Shown here: positions 57,041-64,000 of the stretch, piece after piece
How positions within the stretch are numbered: position 1 is the first letter of the stretch
How the letters are laid out: each line of letters opens with the position of its first letter
Assembly: GCA_930367205.1 (NCBI GenBank)
Contig: OV884009.1
Location: forward strand, 82,109,189 to 82,173,188
DNA length: 64,000 nucleotides
Direction of reading: 5' to 3'
From: Acanthosoma haemorrhoidale
Taxonomy: Eukaryota; Arthropoda; Insecta; Hemiptera; Acanthosomatidae
Program-made: the position numbers and the translations under genes
The notes under the pieces: model-generated
The model's database searches: none
What the model was told of the DNA's origin: nothing
Seen by the model: the letters and a program-made list of their open reading frames with translations, nothing else

Positions 57041-59564
57041 GGGTAAACCAGTACTCGTAAAGGGCCACACCTGGATTAACAGGGGCTTCAAATCCCCCCA
57101 AATATGTTCATTTTTTTAATAAACTAGATTTATGCTCAAGAACTTTAATGACAACCTGGCCGTATAATAAAAGATAAGCGAACATTTTAAAATATATCGC
57201 CAATTGAAGAAATTAAGATAATTGATGTAGTTAGAGATGACAAACTAGCGTGAAGACTGAAGGCTAATTGTATCATCTCGACTGGAAGGCTTGCTCGAGC
57301 GTATCGCCACACGACCTACGCCACATATGGTTCCGAAGAGAGGCATATTAAAAAACGACAGCTGGTTCCATCCTTAACCGGGATTACCGCATTAAACTAA
57401 CCGTCATTTAAAATGTTTTACGTAGACCATAAATTCCCAATTGAGGAATTGGACAAATTTTAATTGTAAAAATATAATTAGTCGTTAACATTTAAAGTAG
57501 AGTTCTAGATATTTTACTGCAGCATGGACTATACTTATTATAAAGCAATAAAACACATTCTGTCTGTCCGCAGCTTATTTATTGATTCTGGAGGGGCAGA
57601 ATGTGTGACTCCACACTCACACTACACCATTAATAAAGCATTATTAAAGTATAATAAATGTATATTATACTCCTATAATTACCTTATGGTACGTCGCCTA
57701 CCTTCATTCGTGTACGAGCCGAATCGTTTTTACCCTTTGTATGTCCTGCGATAGTTGACGAAAAAATTATTCAATTTACATGAAATTTTAAAGATTTTTT
57801 TTCAGAACTCGAAGTATGCTGTTTAATTTTTTTAATTAAATGTAATAGTGGGGTAATAAGGGGTAATAAGACAAACAAATGAATTCCGACCATAAACCCC
57901 AGCTCATAAGCGATTTATGATTTGAATTCAGATTTTCCTCCTAGGTTAAAGACGCATCAAAATCTATAGATAGCCCTAAAAATAAAGTTTTTGGAACCAA
58001 CAATAAAAATCAGATATTTGTAACTTTCTTAATTGGTATAAGAGAACAATTAGTGACCAAGATAGTTAAACAGATAAAATTATGTATTTTTGATCAAAAA
58101 CTCAAAATTGAATAAATGAAAAACATTTTTTTCACAACGCTGAGACCCGTAGCATTCAATTATTTTCGTTCTACGTCCTTAAAAAAATCTCCTCAACCTC
58201 AGATCAACTATTTATAGTTAAATAAAGTCTAATTTTTGTATTTTTTTCTTGTGTCATTCTATCCCACCGACTTTTCACCTAATCCAAGTTTGCACCATTC
58301 CCTCCGCCTATTCTCAACGGAGGAGTAGAAATAGACTGTTGATTAATTTATATCGCTAGAGCATAGCGGTGGACTGAACGGTAACCCTTGTCAGACCCCT
58401 TGCCTTGTTTCTGAAGATCTCCAGGTTAAAGCCTATCAATGGTCAAGTAAACCCAGTCCGAAAGTCGATGCTGTCATCGCCAAGCATCCTTAAAGACAAT
58501 CAAATAGTTAACCCATGGTCTAGTAGTAGCCGCATGTTATCTTATTAATTATAAATAGTCTTTAAATTCTTTTGAGATTATTAAGTAAATAGTTCTTAAT
58601 AGAATAATAATAAACGAAGTAAAGGGAGTAAATAAAATTGTACTTATAGGAAGGCTTGCGCCAACTAAGCCATGGTACTTTCGCGTATTTAAACGGAACG
58701 AATAGTTCAAGTCTCAAGTTAAAAACTTAAATTTTTTGGAATTATTAAATTGATCTTATCTGGCAATAAGATATTTTAAGAGGGATCGTACAAAACAAGA
58801 GATTGGTGAGCAATCTCTATCGTTTGTTTAACTCTTTTGTTCCTCAAATTGAGTTCCTTTTAATAATATTTTTGTATGTTTTTCAGTGAAATTCAATTTT
58901 TTCTATGAATATGAGCCTTCAATGATTACAAAAGAGAAACTCAACAGATGTCCTAAGACAATCAATGTAAAAGTTCTAATATGCCTTTTTGTAGTAATAA
59001 ATATTTATTATATGTCTTAGTTGTAGATTCTTTTTTATATTCTGTTTTCCCACATATAAATACGTTTGTATGTTAGATTTATTTTCGAGGCACTATGGCT
59101 TCTGTAAACTATATGTATTGAGCTCACGTAACGTAAATAATAAAGAAATTCTCACTCGATAAAATTAATTATTAATACTGGTGAAAAGAACATTTCTACT
59201 CCTTGCTATGATATTTTTATCTAAGGAGAAATTATCTAATTGAATTTACATTTCAACGTACGTAAGAAAAATATAAACATAGAATTTGACTGGCTTTATT
59301 TCACTATTGTTTATTTAGTCCAAAGTCTAAATTCAATATTTAACAAATTAATAAACATAAATAAATTTAATGTCAAAATTTAGCTAAATTACTTTGTGAA
59401 GTTGCTTATTACCTGGTTAAATGAATTTTTTCTATCATGAGCGATGTAAACAAATTAAAGCGAAAAAAATTCAACAGTAAAAAAAAGTGACAAAGCAGTA
59501 GCTTATTTGGTGAATCAGTAGATCCATGCAACAAAACGTTACATTATTGTCATTGAGCTAGTCA
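57041..59564. other. AT-rich desert
   Basis: No gene is supported. A chance frame lies at 57524-57754. A GC-richer patch at 58350-58520 is unassigned. Confidence 0.45.
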
Positions 59565-60035
59565 TCAAAGTAGTATACAAAATTTTCAGTACATGGAAAA
59601 TAAATATTAACTATCACAAAACTGAAGTAATAATTTCTAAAAAACAAGACCCGAATTAAACAACACAATTACCCTAATGACCCCATCCCGTTGTCCAAGA
59701 TCTGTTATGTACCGTGGTTTAACACCATATAAAAGACTAACCTTTACATCAACAATAAAACAAATAATGTTAAAGGCTCATTTACAAAATGTTTCCTTCC
59801 TTAAATAAAAAATCAATACTTTCACCCGAAAATAACCTTATTATATACAAGTAAGTAATCGAGTCAATTCTGACACATGCCTCCCCAGAGTTAAGTTCTG
59901 GGCAAGCGAGCCACAAACAGCTTGAAACAATTCAAAATCCGTGTAAGTGCATTATAAAAGGATACCAACTATACACAAGAATACCTGATTCCCTGATACC
60001 TGATTACCTAATACCCTTTCATTCATAAAATAGGA
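59565..60035 (+). pseudogene. Jockey-like LINE RT C-terminal relic
   Basis: The plus strand contains STWKININYHKTEVIISKK (matching the WRIKVNxxKTE block after the YADD box), YRGLTPYKRLTFTSTIKQIM (the YLGVxLDKKLTWxxHI block), and later VLGKRATNSLKQFKIRV (the VWG.A....Q.FQN..LR block). Frames shift repeatedly. It is older and more diverged than the copies at 53166 and 62090 and belongs to another lineage. Confidence 0.65.
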
Positions 60036-60535
60036 ATTTATGACAAACTCTCACTGAGGAGATACACCCACAAGAGAACTAAACATTTATTACTTCACTG
60101 AGCTTCGCACTACTTGACACTATGGTGCACTAAATTTTTTGGGGTTTGCAGATGCATTATTTGAAGCATATGTATTGTAAATAATGGCTTACTTTTATTT
60201 GGCAATTATATTTATTAAATTTATAAACCAGGTTATTTATTTATTTGTATTATTATTTCATAATATAATTTATTTTTTAAGTTAACTTGTAGGTTTTTAT
60301 TTATATCTCCTGCTATAAGAAAGAGCATATAACTATGTCATAACGATATAACACGAGAAGGAGTACTAAACTACTGTATATCATAAAATATTTAAACTCT
60401 TATACAATATTTAGGAAAGTGAAAAAGGGGTTTTATCATTCGAAGTAGCATCGCTAAAAAAAACTAATAAAATGTTAGTGGCAATCACGTACCGTTTCAG
60501 ATGAGCTGCGGTGAAAATACTCCTCTGGTCTAACA
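60036..60535. other. AT-rich, nothing recognised
   Basis: No feature is supported. Confidence 0.45.
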
Positions 60536-60795
60536 CTGATCCAACACTGGGTCTATGTCACTAGGTTGCTGCACTCACTGTTTCGGTCCCCCACGGATCG
60601 ACTACTGAAAGCTATTCCGTTAAATGGCAGAAGTACGTTAGATGCGGGAGCCATATCGGCCAGGTGGGTCGGACCGGGCCATCTGCCACCCGTGATTGGG
60701 CGAGGCAGCTGGTCCCTGGGCCCTGTATGCGCGTCTGGTCCAACACGGCACGCTTCCGTTTCGGTCGGTAGGTCACGGACGCGTCTAGTATTTTT
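60536..60795. other. Isolated CpG-rich island
   Basis: This 250-base stretch has many CpG dinucleotides and is strongly GC-rich in an otherwise AT-rich region. It is open on both strands over 90 codons (60553-60831 minus, 60566-60865 plus), which is expected from composition. A T-run at 60790-60803 closes it. It could be a promoter, a first exon or a transposon terminus. No known motif decides it. Confidence 0.35.
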
Positions 60796-61095
60796 TTTTT
60801 TTAACACTAGCCTTACCTGTACCAATTTCAACCAATGGGGTCAAAATGACATTTTTGCCATTTAATCGGAAATATGCAACTTGAAACATGAAATTAAGCT
60901 TCAGAGCGATACTCGGACTGTGACAAATTGGAATTTATAGTGCGCTAAAATTAGTTTTTAAATAAAAACAATTAATATAATGTATAATAAGATTAACAAC
61001 AATTAAAATAATAAAAAAACACCACTGCAAATACCATCATCGTTATATACAAAATTGATAACATTTTGTAAATTGGATTTATTTAACGTGGCTGT
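60796..61095. other. AT-rich, nothing recognised
   Basis: No feature is supported. Confidence 0.45.
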
Positions 61096-61300
61096 CGGAG
61101 GACTTCCCAAGACTCCGATTCCTCTTTTGTATGCGAGGGAGGTAACAACCATGTGGACTTGGGAAGTCTCTGGGCTGTTTGTAAATACTGTATGAATAAG
61201 CGAGTGAATGGAATTTGTAAATATGGTATGAATGAGACCAGTTATCACAATTACTTATTACCCAATATGTAATTTTATCATAATAAATTTTTATTATTCA
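61096..61300 (+). mobile_element. LINE 3' region with stem-loop and tail
   Basis: It contains ggacttcccaagactccg and then cttgggaagtctctgggctg, whose GACTTCCCAAG (61101-61111) and CTTGGGAAGTC (61158-61168) are perfectly complementary over 11 bp. The standard tail then follows: tggtatgaatgagaccagtt, attacttatta and tgtaattttatcataataaa. It is the same family as 12289-12485 and shows that the stem-loop subfamily carries the common tail. Confidence 0.8.
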
Positions 61301-61900
61301 ATTTATTTAAAACAATATTACATTAAAACTGACTCTGTTTATACAAAAACCATTTACAAACCTGTGGTGTATGAAAAACTTTAAATTAAATTAAAATAAT
61401 TTAGAATGGAAAACATTGTCTGTATGCTTTATGAGAATATCAAACGTTATTGTATTAGGGGGTTACCTGGTGACCCTTAGTCCTCTAAAATTGAAGAAAA
61501 ACTCATATAAACCATAATTAAAAAAAAAAACAGAAATCGCCAAGAAATTATGAATTAATACAAATAGACACTATCATTCACTAAGATGATGTTTTATCAG
61601 CGCTAATCTTATTATTTATTAAACTGATTGCTTTGTATGTAATTGTATTCTATATTTGTAAATAGGTGTTTTCGTCTGCATTGCAGGTGAGATATTGACT
61701 GTCAATGGACCTAACTTTAATACAATATAAATATCAACTAGAACATATAATTTCAAAAAAGGAACATCAAGAAATGCATAATTTTATTTTTCAATTTGTT
61801 GAAATGATAATCATTATCATACCGTGATTGTTTGGAGTAAGTGTATAACAACAATGATTTTGTTGGGAGATTAATGAAAAAGAGTAAATAGCTCTTTGAC
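61301..61900. other. AT-rich, nothing recognised
   Basis: No feature is supported. Confidence 0.45.
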
Positions 61901-61902
61901 AT

Positions 61903-61985
61903 CATATTACAATCTGCTCTGTTAGGACAATGGCTAAGTGTTGTAAATAATTTCAGTCATACTATATTTACAATATTAAATTCTC
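61903..61985 (-). mobile_element. LINE 3' tail, minus strand
   Basis: The reverse complement reads aatattgtaaatatagtatga, then gtcctaacagagcagattgt, a degraded version of the tail hairpin region. Confidence 0.6.
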
Positions 61986-62089
61986 TCTCACCTGCATATT
62001 GTAAATGGGCGTAATATACACGGTAAATGATTGTAAATAGATTTACGTTAATTAGTGTCCATTAGTAAATTTGATGGAAACATAGTAAA

Positions 62090-63410
62090 TAACTCACTTT
62101 CATCATCCTCCTCTCAAACAACTTCCTCCTACATCCATAATCTTCCTAACTTACATATATAATTGCATTATCCGAACGACGCACTTTCCTCTCCTCTGGA
62201 AACACTCCATTATTGTCCTATTCACCAAACCCGGTAAACCACCCAATGACGCCTCATCTTACCGCCCAATAAGCCTACTCCCTATCCTCTCAAAAATATT
62301 TGAGAAACTCCTACTAAAACGTCTACTTCCAATTGTTGAATCCAAAAACCTTTTTCCCACACACCAGTTTGGTTTCCGCCAACGACATTCCACTGCTCAA
62401 CAAGGCCTTTGCGTTGTTGAGCACATCTCCTCAGCCCTTGAAACCAAACAGTATTGCACTGCTGCCTTTCTTGATATAGCTCAAGCTTTTGACAGGGTTT
62501 GGCACGCAGGTTTACTCTACAAGCTCAAAAGATATTTACCACAGATCCTTTTTCTAATCCTACAGTCCTACCTTTCAAACCGCTTCTTCCAAGTCCACTG
62601 TGGTTTAGAATATTCTAACTACTATCCCATAAATGCAGGAGTTCCACAGGGCAGTGTCCTGGGCCCCATCCTCTATAATCTATACACCGCTGATATCCCC
62701 TCTACTCCCAATACCTTCTTGGCCACATTTGCAGATGACACTGCAGTCTTGTCATCTAACCCAGACCCCAACATAGCATCCCATAAACATCAAAAACACC
62801 TTGACGAGATCGAGTATTGGTGCAACCAATGGCGGATCAAAGTTAATGAAGCAAAATGTTCCCACATTACCTTCACCCTTTGTCGCAAGTCTTGTCCACT
62901 AGTTTATTTTAATTCTATTCCTCTCCTTGTATCCGAGACAGTACGGTACTTAGGCTTCCATCTCGACAAACGACTGACCTGGAACCCACATACGAGACTA
63001 AAAAGACAAGAACTAAACAGACACTTTGGACAACTGTACAGACTACTTCAAAGGACATCCCATCTCTCAATAGAAAATAAACTACTAATCTACAAAGTTT
63101 TACTTAAACCAATCTGGACATACTGAATAGAGCTATGGGGGACAGCAAAAAAGTCGAACATCAAGCGTATCCAATCCTTTCAATCAAAAGTCCTGAGAAC
63201 AATAGTAAATGCCCCTTATTATGTCAGCAACAAAACCCTTCATAACGACCTTAATATACCCTACATTCTAGAACTCATCCCTTCAGTCATTGCACTGCGC
63301 CACTCATCCCTATAATCCTATTCGGAGACTGAAACGGCAGTGGCCTCGTGACCTGCTGTAATCTCGTGACAGTGGGAGTCCTGGCAATGGCCAGTTTCTC
63401 TAATCATGTC
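62090..63410 (+). pseudogene. Jockey-like LINE ORF2: reverse transcriptase, 5'-truncated, one nonsense codon
   Basis: Best preserved element in the window. From about 62090 one frame is open for roughly 345 codons, beginning inside the RT. In order it shows LLWKHSIIVLFTKPGKPPND, SYRPISLLPILSKIFEKLL, QFGFRQRHSTAQQ, TAAFLDIAQAFDRVWHAGLL (catalytic Asp), NAGVPQGSVLGPILYNLYTA, ATFADDTAVLS (the two catalytic Asp of the FADD box), WCNQWRIKVNEAKC and VRYLGFHLDKRLTWNPH. The frame is stopped by TGA at 63124-63126, in WTY-stop-IELWGTA where Gly or Arg is expected. It then reads on through the conserved C-terminal region, which has a deletion of about 55 bases near 63283 relative to the copy at 53166. 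The endonuclease domain and ORF1 are missing, as expected from incomplete target-primed reverse transcription. Similarity to the 53-kb copy ends near 63410. Confidence 0.92.
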
Positions 63411-64000
63411 CTGAGAATTGTCATTATCCTCCCGAAAAACTTTACCCAAGCCGATCGATCGCCCAATAAACTCTTTACCCCTACAATAATTATTATTCCA
63501 CGTCATAAATTCAAATTCATATTGAATATCAAGGAATCGATATATTGTTTTTTTATGTAATTTTTTTATAATGGATATTTTAACAGATTAGTATTATTGT
63601 GTTCTCTCTACAAAAGTACCACATACGTATTTTTGGCAAGTTCCATATTGCCTGGTCTACTTGTAAACTTTTTTCATATTCCTGTACACTCATCTCCATT
63701 CTCCGAGCGCTCATTCAAACACACTTATTCGTATATTAATCAATACGTTTGATGCCTTCATCATTTTTAACCTCTGTTGCTTTTGCCTAATATCCTAGAA
63801 TATACTGAAGCAACATATAAAATGTGTAAAGATACTTCTATATCTTCATCAAAATAAAAAATAATTGTATTTCTGTAAACAAATATCAATGAAATAAAAG
63901 ACGTTTTTAGTGCAGAAACGATATAGATATTGAATTGAATAGCCAATGTTAAAAAAATTTCTCGTGGGAAAAACAGTTGGAGTCGTTTGGGAAACATCAC
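63411..64000. other. AT-rich right edge, nothing recognised
   Basis: Chance frames at 63348-63560 and 63767-64000 are not supported by composition or homology that I can see. Confidence 0.45.

Overview
This is an AT-rich eukaryotic window, almost certainly from an insect genome. The evidence is GT-AG introns, a recognisable inscuteable (insc) gene, a gypsy/errantivirus-type LTR retroelement, Jockey-like LINEs, Tc1/mariner and pogo-type DNA transposon relics and a tRNA-derived SINE. I cannot name the species; a hemipteran or another insect with large introns is an inference. A 500-base run of N (26835-27334) is a scaffold gap. Nothing prokaryotic and no CRISPR array is visible.

Layout. 1-3160 is a decayed gypsy-type LTR element (LTR end, primer-binding site, gag, protease, integrase; reverse transcriptase missing). 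3165-3885 is a scrambled set of Jockey-like LINE pieces. 3899-5895 is a second, broken LTR element with partial LTRs at both ends. 6465-7235 is a degenerate ~120-bp minisatellite. 7335-8010 is a dispersed repeat of unknown class whose second copy lies inverted at 19240-20115.

10998-24633, minus strand, is the only host gene I can establish: seven phase-compatible coding exons of insc, the adaptor that links the Par3/Bazooka polarity complex to Pins/LGN in spindle orientation. The exons join into 511 codons from the first in-frame ATG seen. The Pins/LGN-binding N terminus was not found and may lie upstream (to the right) in another exon. Its introns carry a mariner deletion derivative (14231-15141), a LINE reverse-transcriptase relic (15515-16660), the inverted repeat copy and a 177-bp tandem duplication (22674-23027).

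24634-64000 contains no exon I can defend. It is a repeat-rich desert: a pogo/Tigger fragment (27955-28570), many short 3' ends of one Jockey-like LINE family that share a terminal hairpin, a perfect 48-bp inverted repeat (35775-35912), a 521-bp element between 117-bp direct repeats (37319-38073) with a second copy at 41402-41935, a broken Tc1 transposase (38210-39010), L2/CR1-like LINE ends (33335-33530, 43975-44340, 44770-45000), a SINE (56011-56160), another LINE relic (59565-60035) and the best preserved LINE reverse transcriptase (62090-63410).

The genes do not form one system: a single cell-polarity gene is embedded in transposon debris. The observations most worth checking are structural: the 117-bp repeats around a 521-bp element, the perfect palindrome, the repeat family with TATA box and signal-peptide-like start, the conserved LINE 3' hairpins, the divergent insc C terminus, and an excess of long G/C homopolymers.
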